Positions 1 through 12,204 of a DNA stretch of 64,000 nucleotides are shown in pieces. Numbering within the stretch: the stretch's first letter is position 1; every line of letters begins with the position of its first letter. A model generated the notes under the pieces. The model did not search any database and had not been told where the DNA came from. It saw only the letters and a list, made by a program, of their open reading frames with translations. This DNA is from Paramecium pentaurelia (lineage: Eukaryota > Ciliophora > Oligohymenophorea > Peniculida > Parameciidae). The DNA is taken from positions 515,566 through 579,565 of the forward strand of contig CAJJDO010000023.1 in the NCBI GenBank assembly GCA_905183005.1, in the 5' to 3' direction. Position numbers and translations under genes: made by a program.

Positions 1-1
1 T

Positions 2-356
2 GAAGGAGAATTTCAATTTGATAATTTTAATGGATAAGGAATATATGTAAATACTCATATTTATATATTTAATTTAGAGATGGTAAAATGGAAGAATCTA
101 TTAAGGAGAATGGGTTAATGGTAAAATGAATGGAAAGGGAATCTTAAATTGGCCTGATGGTCGTTTCTATAAAGGCTAATATTTAAATGATTAAAAACAT
201 GGTTTTGGAATATTTTCTTTTTCTGATGGTAGAAAATATATTGGTCAATGGAAGTATGGTCTATAGAATGGATAAGGAGAATTTCATAAAGGAGATGAGT
301 CATAATAGATAACCAAAGGAATTTGGAAGTAAGGGTAATTAGTTAAATTGCTCTGA
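2..356 (+). CDS. MORN-repeat protein, C-terminal part (partial)
   Basis: The 5' end lies outside the window. With the ciliate code and one 31-nt intron (47-77) the frame runs to TGA at 354-356, giving about 106 residues. It contains tandem MORN repeats, recognisable as G-x-G/G-x-W/Y-x-x-G spacing with aromatic residues: GEFQFDNFNGQGIY, IYQGEWVNGKMNGKGIL, FYKGQYLNDQKHGFGIF and YIGQWKYGLQNGQGEF. MORN repeats form elongated beta sheets that bind membranes or cytoskeleton. In ciliates many such proteins sit in the cortex or cilia. The C-terminal tail after the last repeat is short (about 20 residues). The family is certain; the specific function is not determinable because the N-terminus is missing. 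Confidence 0.85.
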
Positions 357-399
357 TCTTAACTGCTATAATTTTATTTATTTTTCTTTTTTTATATAA

Positions 400-3300
400 A
401 TGAGTAGCGATTTACTTATTCAATAATCCCAAGTTTTTTACTTGTTAAGAGAAGGTCTATGGAAATCAACATAGGTGCTATGTCATAAGGTAATTTAAGA
501 TAAATTTACGTAGTTTTATCAAAGAACTCAAGATCCATTCTTTCAATTTTGGAGGGCGTTCTGCTATTTCAAAAGTGGAAGTTTGAATGAAGCAATAAAT
601 GAGTTAACACTTATTAGAAATAAAAAAGAATTTTAATTTGCAACTTCAGCAGCACTTATCTACTATTCTTAGCAACAACGTGGTGTTGATAGGGTATTAT
701 TGAAATTTTAATTCTATAGGAAATCATAGAAACTTGTAGATAGATGTAAAGTGAGGGTAGAAAGACTCCGAATGATCGAGCATTTTAGAGTGCCATTTAT
801 TTTTATTTATTCGTAGATGAAGGTAGAAAGGCTAAGGAAGTTTTGGAATTATTATCATAAGGATAACCTATAAGTTAAATCACTTTAGGGTGGTATAAAT
901 TATTATAAAAGGAAGAGTAAATCAATCCAAGTGATATTCTTGATTACTTTTAGAGTATTGGTAGTATTTATGTTAATATTTTGATTAGGGTAATTCAATT
1001 AAAAGCCTATTGAATATTTGCTAGGTTTAGCAAAGGCATCAGAAATAAATAAAAAGTATCCAATTACATTAGATGCTTTAAATGAATTAATGATAGTTTG
1101 GAGAGATTTTCCATTTACAGATGTTGAAAAGTTGCGATTCAGTATATTCATATAAGATTGGGAATAATTTTAGGATTTAGCAAATAAAATACTCTATGAT
1201 GATCCAACAAATATATTTGGATTGAAAGCTATAGCATTTTACAATTTAGCAAGAAAAGGAGATGTAAGAGAATCATTAGAAAAAATTGAAGAATTATTTA
1301 ATGCCATTTAAAAATAAGAAGAAGACAATGTTTAATTAATTTTGAATTGTTGTTAATTGTTATCAAGAGTTTCAGGTAGAAATCAATAAATTCTTTAATT
1401 GACTATGAGTTAAATTTAGAAAACAAGAAAAATAGCTCCATTATTAGGTGATTTGTGTTTAGAATTAGCTTAAGAAACTTTGATGTTAGAAGACTATGAA
1501 AAAGCTTATGGTTTTTTCTAAGAAGCAGCAGCATTAGATGAAGGAAGAATGGAATCTTTAGCTGGAATGATTTAATGCAAAATATTATAAGGAGTAATTG
1601 ATGATGCAGAAAAATAATTAGAATTTGTTTAAGAAGTATAAGTTTCAGTTGGCAGAACTACTGAAATTGCTTTTTTATAAGCCTTATTAGAAAGTAAGAA
1701 GTCAGAAGGTACAGACTCTCCTATTGCTTAATAATTTATTGAAGAAACACTTAAACTTCATTTAACTTAAAGTAAATTATTACTACCTGGATATGAATTT
1801 TATATAAAGTTTAATCCAGATTTCACATTTACAATAGCTTAAATGTATCTTAGAAATCTATCCACAAACTTAATGTTAGCAGGTAAGGAATTACCAACTT
1901 CAGGTATTGGAAAAGGAACAAAACTATTAGAAAGTATAGCAAGATAAGCTCCTGGATTAACAAATGTTTAGTTATTATTATCAACTGGTAAAATGGCATT
2001 AGGAGATCCACAAGAAGCATTGAAAACCATTAATAGAGTGTTAGAATTAGATCCTAAAAATGAAGATGGATATATATTACATGCATTAATTTCTATTAAG
2101 ACTAAATAAATTAATTTAGCAGCAAATTCCTTAAATTAAGCCATATCTAATAATTTTGCAATTAGGGAAAATCCATTATTTATGTTAGTTAAGGGAGAAG
2201 TTGAGTTTAGAACTGAAGATTATAAGAATGCATAAATTACATTAGAAGCAGCCTATGAATTAGTTGCAGGCAAATATAAGAATAAAACTAAAGTTAAATC
2301 AAAAATTGTATAATTTACAGAAAAAGATAAATGTCAAGTTTTTGTATTATTAGCTAAGGTATATGCAATAAATAAGAAAGAAACTGAAGCAAAAAAGATT
2401 ATGTAAAAAGCTATCTAGGAATATGCAGGTAGTCCTCATGAAAGCACAATTATGATGGCTAATAGTGAAATAGCAATAGAAAGTGGAGATATTAAGAAAG
2501 CAATTAATATTCTTAAGGCTGTTTAAAGTGGATAACCAAATTTTGTTAATTCAAGAATAATTTTAGCTGATGTCTATTTAAAGTATTTAAAAGATCGAAG
2601 AAATTATACAAAATGTTATGCTGAAATTATTGAAGCAGAACCAACAGCAGAAAATTATAAATTAATTGGAGAAGCATTTATGAAAATAAATGAACCTTAA
2701 GAAGCAGTTTTAAGTTATTAAAAAGCTGCTGAATTGAATCCAGAAGATGAAGAAATTACAAGAATTATTGGTAATGCCCTTACAATGACATATGATTATC
2801 AGAAAGCAGTTAATTATTATGAAGCTGCTTTATAAAAGACTCCAGGAAGATAAGATTTATTAGTAGATTTAGGCAGATTATATTTAAGAATGAATAATAT
2901 CAAAAAAGCTGAATAAATTTTAGTTTGGGAGAAATTTGTAACTGATGATTATGCTGCACCAACATTGACAACTTTAAAAGCAAATGCTTAAGGATTTCTG
3001 TTAATTGCAAGAATGGTTACTAAATTATAATAGGCTACATTTAATTAAGCTTAAAATGCTGAAAAAGAGAAGATTTAATAATAATTGATGGCTGAATCTT
3101 AAAAATTAATAGAAAAAATAAGAAAGGCATTTGAATTTGCAGTCTAAACATAAAAAGATGTTATTGAAAAAAGTAAATAAGAAGCTGCTAATGTAAATAA
3201 GGAAAAGGAATAATTGGGATTAATATTTTTAGAGTAAGCTAGGTATTTCTTTTATAATGAAAGAAATTACAAGGCAACATTAGATTGTATAGATGATGGT

Positions 3301-5633
3301 ATTAAATTCATACCTACAAATGAAAGTTTGATTTAGTTATAAGCAGAAACATTTTATTAAAATGGTGATAAGATTTCATGCGAATAAAAATTAAAAATAT
3401 TATAAAAATTGAATCCAAAAAATGATTATGCTTCAATGATGTTGTCAGAATTAGTTTTATAATAAGATGATAGTGAAAAATCAATTTAATAATTTGTTTA
3501 AACCTTATAAGAGAAACCAAACTCTTTTGGAACTTTATCTAAAGTAATAGATTGGTATAGAAAGTAAAATAGATTAGATGAAATTTAAATCATTATNNNN
3601 NNNNNNNNNNNNNNNNNNNNNNNNNNNNNNNNNNNNNNNNNNNNNNNNNNNNNNNNNNNNNNNNNNNNNNNNNNNNNNNNNNNNNNNNNNNNNNNNNNNN
3701 NNNNNNNNNNNNNNNNNNNNNNNNNNNNNNNNNNNNNNNNNNNNNNNNNNNNNNNNNNNNNNNNNNNNNNNNNNNNNNNNNNNNNNNNNNNNNNNNNNNN
3801 NNNNNNNNNNNNNNNNNNNNNNNNNNNNNNNNNNNNNNNNNNNNNNNNNNNNNNNNNNNNNNNNNNNNNNNNNNNNNNNNNNNNNNNNNNNNNNNNNNNN
3901 NNNNNNNNNNNNNNNNNNNNNNNNNNNNNNNNNNNNNNNNNNNNNNNNNNNNNNNNNNNNNNNNNNNNNNNNNNNNNNNNNNNNNNNNNNNNNNNNNNNN
4001 NNNNNNNNNNNNNNNNNNNNNNNNNNNNNNNNNNNNNNNNNNNNNNNNNNNNNNNNNNNNNNNNNNNNNNNNNNNNNNNNNNNNNNNNNNNNNNNNNNNN
4101 NNNNNNNNNNNNNNNNNNNNNNNNNNNNNNNNNNNNNNNNNNNNNNNNNNNNNNNNNNNNNNNNNNNNNNNNNNNNNNNNNNNNNNNNNNNNNNNNNNNN
4201 NNNNNNNNNNNNNNNNNNNNNNNNNNNNNNNNNNNNNNNAAACATAAAAAGATGTTATTGAAAAAAGTAAATAAGAAGCTGCTAATGTAAATAAGGAAAA
4301 GGAATAATTGGGATTAATATTTTTAGAGTAAGCTAGGTATTTCTTTTATAATGAAAGAAATTACAAGGCAACATTAGATTGTATAGATGATGGTATTAAA
4401 TTCATACCTACAAATGAAAGTTTGATTTAGTTATAAGCAGAAACATTTTATTAAAATGGTGATAAGATTTCATGTGAATAAAAATTAAAAATATTATAAA
4501 AATTGAATCCAAAAAATGATTATGCTTCAATGATGTTGTCAGAATTAGTTTTATAATAAGATGATAGTGAAAAATCAATTTAATAATTTGTTTAAACCTT
4601 ATAAGAGAAACCAAACTCTTTTGGAACTTTATCTAAAGTAATAGATTGGTATAGAAAGTAAAATAGATTAGATGAAATTTAAATCATTATTGATAATTGT
4701 GCTAAAGCTACATAAAACTAAAATGAACCAGGATTATGTTTTTGTAGAGGATTATATTATAAATATAAAAATTTACCTAAAGAAGCATTGATATAATTTA
4801 ATTATGCAAAGAAACATTAATAATATGCTGAAGATAGTTTGACTTATATGATTGATTTGTATTTAAATCCTGATTAAGATCTTTATTATTCAATAACAGA
4901 TGAATAACCAAAACCAGTTGCAGTAGAAAATCTAAAGGCTTGTGATTAATTACTTAAGGAACTTTAAAATAGAGGGAGTATGTCAAGGTATATTCAATTC
5001 TATATATTATAGATATTTGGTTATGTAGGCTTATGTATTATAATTGTCAGGTATACCAAAATCTATAGAAATGGCTAGTACTATATTGGCACAAATATTA
5101 AAAAGTAATAAAGAATGGGTTCCAGCGATGTTGAGTTTAGCTATAAATAAATTCTTAAGTAAAAAATAAACTGAAGGAAAGACAATTTTAAAATTGTTAT
5201 GGGCAAAGTAAGCTGATACAAGTGGTTGGGAAAGAGATGAATTAGAAAGAGCATGGTTATTGCATGCTGATGCATTTATATCTATTTAAAAATATGATTA
5301 AGCAGAAGAAATTTTAAGAAAATGCTTGAAATAAAATAAATGTTGTGCCAAAGCTGAAGAATTAATGGGTTTAATAAAAGAAAAAGAGTAATCATACATT
5401 GATGCTTCTAATTCATATGAAAAAGCATTCAAATTAACAAATCAAAGAAATCCTGTTATGGGTTATAGATTAGCATTTAATTATTTAAAAGCAAAAGTAT
5501 AAAATAAATCATATAAACTTAGCGTTTCGTTGATGCTATAAATATTTGCAAATTGATTCTACAAATAAATCCTGCATTTCCTAAACTGCAATCTGAAATC
5601 CTGAGCAAAGCAATTCAAGCCTTAAAGCCTTGA
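400..5633 (+). CDS. IFT139: Intraflagellar transport protein IFT139 (TTC21B homologue), interrupted by an assembly gap
   Basis: Subunit of the IFT-A complex, which drives retrograde transport in cilia. The protein is TPR-rich. It starts MSSDLLIQQSQVFYLLREG and reads through introns at about 490-513, 691-716, 960-987, 4987-5011 and 5502-5526. The DPFFQFWRAFCYF and FYIKFNPDFTFTIAQMYLR segments match conserved TTC21 blocks. The C-terminus (GYRLAFNYLKAK, RFVDAINICKLIL, up to IQALKP-stop) matches the TTC21B end. Bases 3597-4239 are N, and the 451 bp before the gap is repeated after it. Removing the gap plus one repeat copy leaves about 1,335 codons, close to the usual TTC21B length. The real gene therefore probably has no gap. 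Stop TGA is at 5631-5633. The MORN gene ends 43 bp upstream on the same strand. Confidence 0.93.
3146..3596. repeat. Direct repeat copy 1 flanking the N gap (IFT139)
   Basis: This 451-bp block is repeated at 4240-4690 (offset 1094). The one difference seen is C at 3381 versus T at 4475, a synonymous Cys codon change. It ends exactly where the Ns begin, the signature of two overlapping contigs that a scaffolder placed side by side. Confidence 0.95.
3597..4239. other. Assembly gap (643 N)
   Basis: Run of N inside the IFT139 gene. It is flanked on both sides by the same 451-bp sequence, so the estimated gap size is probably meaningless. Confidence 0.99.
4240..4690. repeat. Direct repeat copy 2 flanking the N gap (IFT139)
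   Basis: Second copy of 3146-3596. Coding frame and sequence continue from here into the unique 3' part of IFT139. Confidence 0.95.
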
Positions 5634-5856
5634 AAAATTAAATAATAGTATTATAATCAATTTAAATTATTATGACATAAAATTCTTCTCAAAATCATTA
5701 CTTTGCATTATTATTTAATATTTATATCTTAAATACCTGTAAATCCTTAATGAGATAAACAAGCACAGGAAGATTAAGACTAAATCATAACCTTAATTTA
5801 AATGTGATAATTTATTTTAATAATACAATAGAAATTTATATAATGAATGATTTGGC

Positions 5857-7291
5857 TCATAAAAACAATTCTTCTTCTCTTTTAATCAAATTACTTGTTA
5901 AATCAATAAGATTTAAGACTTTATTTACATTGTCACCCCACTCTTATAATACATCATTTTCATTCATCTTTAACTAATAATCAACTATTCCTTTTATTCT
6001 ATCAATCTTGCATTTAAGTAACTTATATGATTAAAATAAAAATAATACTTTTTAATCCATCATTATGCAGATTTCTTCCTCTAATTCTTGAGTACTAATT
6101 CCAATTAACTCTGTTATTCTATTAAGGTAGACAGAATCATAATAGATCTAAAAAATTCTTAAATTATGATGTATTAATTATCTTCTAAAGTCTAAGGATA
6201 TTTTATTTAATTAATACCTTTATATCTTTATTGATTATTCTCTATACCTTCATCAAATATTTCAGCTGCTTGGATATTATGAGTTTATGGTTCAGTGCTA
6301 ATCAATTCAGTTCCTAAAAAAGCTTAAATCAATTATTATAGATTAGGTAATGCTTCAAGACCATATTTATATGTTGTAATAATAGTCTACAATTATTTTT
6401 ACTAATTAATATTATTTTATGATATACCTTATCATCAGAATATTGACTTAATATTGTATATAAAGCATAATTTTCTAAGATTGTATTATAATCAATTTTG
6501 AAATTGAAATCAACTTTTGTAGCTTCTAATTATCTATTTTTATGTAATGATTCTAATATTTTTGAATAAGCATGAGCTGTTTCTTGATAATTATTTTCAT
6601 GTCTATAATAAATAACTAAGAATGAATAATAAATTATCTTAAGATCTGCTATATTGGCATCTTCAATATTTTTTGGTTCAATCTTCTTTGAGATTATGAA
6701 TAATCTAACATAATCTAATTTCTTAATCATAATTTTCATTTAATATAAAATGAATTCTAATTTTTCTCTTTTATCCATAGATCCATAAGTTTCAACTTAA
6801 ACTTCTTATAATATTTTTGCAGCATCAGCAATTTAATTATCATCTTCTTTATATTATGTGAGCATCAATACACAACGAGCATACTCAACTTCTAAGTAAA
6901 TCTTCTTTTCACATACTTTCATTATGGCATCTATCATTTCTAATTTTTAATTTATTGGAAGTGTTTTTAATTCAGTCATAGCCATTTAAACAAGTTCAAT
7001 TTATGCTTTTTTTGGTTATCCTCTCTTTTTACTAAGTTATACTATTAATTCATTAAATTTTGAGTATTATTTTGTATCAAAACACAATCTAGCAATTTAT
7101 TTAGTCACTTTAAGTGTTTCAACTAGATTATTGGCTAAACGTGCTGTCTTTTCTTTATTTAAGAGATCATCTATTTGTTTATCAAACTCATTCTCTTCAA
7201 TGATCATTTGGATTTAAATTTAATTTAATGAATACCAATCTGAATTATTTTAATAATGATCTATGAAGGCAAATAATCTATTTTCAGCCAT
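5857..7291 (-). CDS. RPN5: 26S proteasome regulatory subunit Rpn5 (PSMD12)
   Basis: PCI-domain subunit of the 19S lid, cytosol and nucleus. The minus-strand protein starts MAENRLFAFIDHYQNNSDWY. It contains the family hallmark QVETYGSMDKREKLEFILYQ followed by DYVRLFIISKKIEPKN, which align directly with PSMD12. The C-terminal winged helix/tail reads NVNKVLNLIDLTSNL then IKREEELFL-stop, with TGA at 5857-5859. Several short introns interrupt the 3' half, for example one near 6190-6230 and one near 6390-6430. The start is the first in-frame ATG and lies only 24 bp from the ATG of the divergent K+ channel gene. Length, about 440 residues, is normal for Rpn5. Confidence 0.93.
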
Positions 7292-7315
7292 TAAGATTAG
7301 TATGCTCTAATTAGA

Positions 7316-10300
7316 ATGGTTAATTCTGAAGATGATGCAACTACAAAGAAACATGAAGAAGGTAAGACTACATTTACACTGAAAATGGCAAAGTACTTAT
7401 CAACTTCTGGAATTGGAGATTATTTAGATGGAATTAATGTGCTCTTGAGTTTTCTTTTAACAGTTTTGCATCTAATTGATTGTTCATTTTGGGTTTAAGG
7501 TGGAAATTAAGATGTTGGAGAAGGATAAGCAATCATTACAGTAATTCAAATCATATAATAAGTTTTTAGATTCCAGAATTGATCTGTTATATCTATTTCC
7601 TTCTTGATTTTGTAATTAATTTCTACCTTTCAGAAAATAAATTGTTTTTTACATTTCAAACAACATCTTTAATTGAATACGTTTCAATATTTCCATCATT
7701 GCTTGCTAGATTAAATATAATAACTGGATACAAATATATATATATGTTGAGAGTATTACGTTTCTTATTATGTTATAAATTAGATAAAGTATTATAGAGA
7801 CTGTCAATGGAAGGTATTTAATTGGTTTAATTTAGAGTATTTAGGTTAGCATACAAACCAATTGTAACTGTCATGGCAATAATAATGATCAATTCTTCAG
7901 TCCTTTATGTTGTTGAACAAGATTATTCAATTGTAGAATATATCTATTTTATGGTCGTAACAATATCAACAGTTGGATTTGGTGATGTATATCCAACAAC
8001 AATCTATGGAAGATTTTCGATTATTGTTGCTATTTTGATAATGTTTCTAGTTTTGCCAACATAAGTTGAAATGTTAACTAGAGTATACAGTTTAAGAAGT
8101 TAATATGCAAGAAATAAATACATTTCAAAAAAAGAATCAGAACATGTTTTATTGTTAGGATCATCTTAAGTTGAAGGATTTAAAACATTTTTAAATGAAC
8201 TTTATCATAGTGATCATGGAATGAATGATACAAATACTGTTATACTTTAACCTTGTGCACCTACTGAAGAAATGACTCTTCAATTAAAATAACCAGCATT
8301 ATAATCAAAAGTAATTTATTTAGAGGGACATCCATTATAAAATAAAGATCTAGAAAGATGTAGTTCAAAAGATTGTAATTGTGTAATTGTTTTAGCCAAT
8401 AAAACAAGTAGAACACCAAAAAGAGATGATTATCGTAATATCATTCATGCATTTGCTGTGAAATAATTTGCAAAGAAATAGAAATCCAGAAAAGGTGCAA
8501 GAGTATGTTTATAAGTACTTCAACCTTCTAGTAAAGATTTATATTTCAATTCTCTTGGTGGTCATGAAACTGATTAAGTTATTTGTGTTGATGAACTTAA
8601 ACTTTATCTTTTAGGTAAAACATGTTTATGTCCTGGTATTAATACACTTATATCATTTCTAATTTAATCATCTAAACCATCATATGATATTACAAAATAT
8701 GATAAAAATAAAGGAGAATGGATAGATGATTATTTATGTGGAATGTAAAATGAAATCTATAGAGTTCCATTAGAATCTGTAGCATTTGTTGGTCTAACAT
8801 TTAGTTAAGTAATTTTTGATTATAATAAAATAGATTTCATCAGCAATATATAAAGAATTAAATATTATTTTATTTGCTCTTGAAGTAGAATTAGAATCTG
8901 GTACCAGTGTATTTGTTAATCCAGTTGAATATCTATTTGAAGATTATTTACATTATGGTTATGTAATTGCTAATGAAATGCCTAATATTGATGAAATTTA
9001 ATAGACAAAATTCCCTGAATATATTTAAAAGAATTATTGCTTTCCCAATTAATAAAGATAACAAATTAATAAAAATGCACTATAATAAGAAGCTGAATAC
9101 TTAAAGGAAATACTAAGTGAAGGTATTAAAGATGATTCATCTAAACATCCTGCCTATTATCAAGTCAAACCTTAAACTATAACAACAGGACTCCCTAAAG
9201 TTGGAGACCAAGAAAAATTTGAAAATCATTTTATTGTATGTGGAGTTGTTACTGATATGAAATATCTTATGATGCCACTAAGAGCTAGATCCTTAAAAAA
9301 TATTTAACCAATTGTAATATTGAATTAAGATTTAATACCAACTGAAATACAACTACAAATTAATAAATTTCCTAAAGTATATTTTTAATAAGGATCTCCA
9401 CTTAACACTGAAGATTTAAAAAAAGCTTGTATTTAAAAGGCTTCAGCTTTAGTGATCTTATAAAAATCTGCTGATTAAGAGGAAGGCTTATCTAATATTG
9501 TTGATGCTGATACAATCTTTATTTATAAGACAGTAAAATTATTAAACTAAAATATCAATATAATAACTGAATTGGCTTCCATTTCAACTATTTCTTTTTT
9601 ATAGATATCTAGAAATAATTATGTTTAAAAATATGATTGGTCTGTAAGTGAACCATTTGCTTCAGGAGAAATTTATATATCCACTATGCTTGATACATTA
9701 ATATGTTAAGCTTATTATAATCCATTTATCACAAGTATTTTTGATTAAATGATTTTAGGAAGTGCTTCAGTTAATAAAAAAGTAATTAAATATTTATATA
9801 TATATTTTAGCATAAAAAATTATATTAAGCAACCAAATTACAGTAAAGCAATTTATTTCTAATTAATATTCCTCCAAAATATTAAGAGAAAACATTTGGA
9901 GAACTTTTTGAAATTTTACTTACTGAATAAAAAATGATACCAATTGGTCTTTACAGAGGTGAAAAAGTTAAAAATAACAATAAACCTTATGTTTTTCTTA
10001 AACCTCCTATGGATGTTGTTGTATCTAGTAAGGATAGATTGTATGTCTTGAGTGGAAAATAGCCTAAAGAGCAAGAAAACATACTTGATAATGAAAAGAA
10101 TTAAGGAAAAGAAACTGCATCCTAATATTACAATATCAAATCTAAACTATAGGGAGAGGAAGGAAGAGTTGATATTGAATTTTCAAGAGAATTAATGAAA
10201 TTTAAAGATAAAATGTAAAGTTTTGTAAAAGGTTTAAATAAAATAAATAGTGAAGTATTTAATTAAGGATTGATTCATGAAGGTATTATTAATATATTTA

Positions 10301-10374
10301 TAAAATTAGAATTCATTTCAAAAGTAAGAGGAACGTTAAAAGAAGAATTAGCCAATCTAAATCCAGCAACTTGA
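7316..10374 (+). CDS. Ca2+-activated K+ channel alpha subunit, BK/Slo type
   Basis: Voltage/calcium-gated potassium channel of the plasma (ciliary) membrane. After an N-terminal hydrophobic segment (LLSFLLTVLHLIDC) and a 29-nt intron (7540-7568) come further membrane spans. An S4-like helix (MLRVLRFLLCYKL) and a pore with selectivity filter TVGFGD (about 7970-7985) follow. The long cytosolic part has two RCK-like halves. The first includes HVLLLGSSQVEGF, VIYLEGHPLQNKDL and KRDDYRNIIHAFAVK. The second includes HFIVCGVVTDMKYL and ICQAYYNPFITSIFDQ. The tail MIPIGLYRGEKV and VFLKPPMDVVVSSKDRLYVL is typical of Slo channels. Introns near 8811-8845 and 9781-9809 restore frame. No acidic calcium bowl was seen. 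Stop 10372-10374, 47 bp from the stop of the convergent kinase gene. Confidence 0.9.
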
Positions 10375-10421
10375 TATGTAATAATAATCACTAATTTATA
10401 TATATATATAAAGTATTTAAA

Positions 10422-11989
10422 TCATTTTAAAACTCTTGTTAAAATAGAATATATAGCATTAATATGACATAGAGTCTATTTCTACAAACTTTTAATAATA
10501 AATTCTCTTGAATAACCAAATTACTCAATTTAAGAAATGACTCTCAAATCTAAATTTGAATTCTACATTAAAACTTTATTTGATTTCAAATTTAATTCTC
10601 TAAGCCAAGAATGATTCAAGATTTCAGTTAATGTTATTCTTAATTTTGGATTCACATTAAGTATAGATTTTATAAGATCTAATATAAGTATTACATAATA
10701 AATTACCAACTGCATCATTAGATAAGTTATATTTCTTCATTTCCATAAAATTAAGTAGACCATTTTAAATATTATGATTTAATTCATTCATATTATTTCC
10801 TTTAAATGGTACTTTTCCAACAAGTAAAATGTATAATAAAACTCCTGAACTCCAAATATCACTTGCAAATCCTTCATATCCTGTTTTATTTGATATTACT
10901 TCTGGTGCTAAATAAGCAGGTGTTCCACATTATTCTAATATCTTTTATCCTTTAATAATTTGTCTACTCACTCCAAAATCACAAATCTTTATTTATTCTC
11001 CTTAAAGTAGTATATTATCTAATTTAATATCTCTATGTAATATATTATGACTTTAAAGTATCTATAACGCCAATATTAATTAACCAAATAAATTTTTAGC
11101 TTATCCTTCAGATATAGGTTTCTCTTTTGTCCATTTCATCAAATCACCTCCTTCAACATATTCCATAATAATATAAATTTATTTTTTTGTTTCAAAGACT
11201 TCAAAAAGAGAAGCAAATTATTAATATTACGAAAGAATTTTCATTAAAGTAATTTCCTTAAAATAGAAATATAAGAAATTACTAGTAACAATCTTTTTTT
11301 AGCACTCTCTGTTTTAAGTGTTGATTTTTCAATAATCTTCATGGCCACCTTTGCACCTGTTAATATTTGGATACCCAAACATACCTTTGCAAATGCTCCT
11401 TTGCCTATCACATAACAGAGCTACCTTACTAAGGTTAGAGATGCGATACCTTATAAAAATCTGGTGTTGTAATTGGAATGCGTTTCTTTGTTTTAACAGT
11501 ATATGCTATTCTATTAGCAAGAATAATTCTTTCTTTCATTATATCTTCAGTAGTTGGAAACTGAATTTCAGGTAATTAAAGCATGAAATCTTGACAATCC
11601 AATAGTTCAGTCTCCATTCTACCAAAATCAGGTAGCACTTTAGGAAAGCTTTCTTCTTTACTTATCTGACTATTTGATCGTGATTTTTAAGTTGATTGCT
11701 AACTTCTAGATGTCGCTTTGTTTCCAAGATCAATTTTCACTTTTCCTAATTTCGATACTGGTTTTGAATTTGATATAGAGACCGACTCTGAATTTTTAGT
11801 AGTGACTGGTAATCTAATAATTAATATTATATTATCCTACTTAATAGCAGGGCATAATTTAGTTACAGATCTAGAACGGTCTGTTGAATTCTTGGAAACC
11901 TAATTTGAGATACTTCTAGTCCGACTGTTTGTAGATTAAGTGTTAAAATTGATGCATTTGACAGAGATATGTTTTTTCAGTTGATTCAT
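10422..11989 (-). CDS. CAMK-group serine/threonine protein kinase with UBA-like C-terminal segment
   Basis: The N-terminal ~150 residues are polar and disordered. They are followed by a 29-nt intron whose removal joins to the glycine loop YVIGKGAFAKVCLG. Further kinase motifs are VAMKIIEKSTLKTE (catalytic Lys), HRDIKLDNILLQ, CDFGVS (DFG), and GTPAYLAPEV (APE). The substrate lobe follows with DIWSSGVLLYILLVGKVPF. After the catalytic domain (ending near HSWLREL) a short segment, QIEQFGYSREFIIKSLQ, resembles the UBA-like autoinhibitory region of AMPK/MARK kinases (inference). Start at 11987-11989, stop at 10422-10424. Substrate unknown. The SNF1/AMPK family is the best guess. Confidence 0.85.
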
Positions 11990-12204
11990 TTTATAACAGA
12001 TAAATTTTAATTATTCTAAATTGAGCAACTCATACAATCCCAAATAACACCAACAAAAAAATAAAGTTACAATAAAAAATAGAATGCTTGACATATAAAT
12101 ATAGTATATATATTAAAAGAAAAAGATTTATCTCTAAATACTTTATTATTAGTAATTTAGTATATATATATATATAGTATAAATTTAAATTATGAAAAAT
12201 CAAA

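Noticed and set aside
3574..4261. ORFs of >200 codons across the N run on both strands
   Set aside because: They consist of unknown bases; no evidence of coding.
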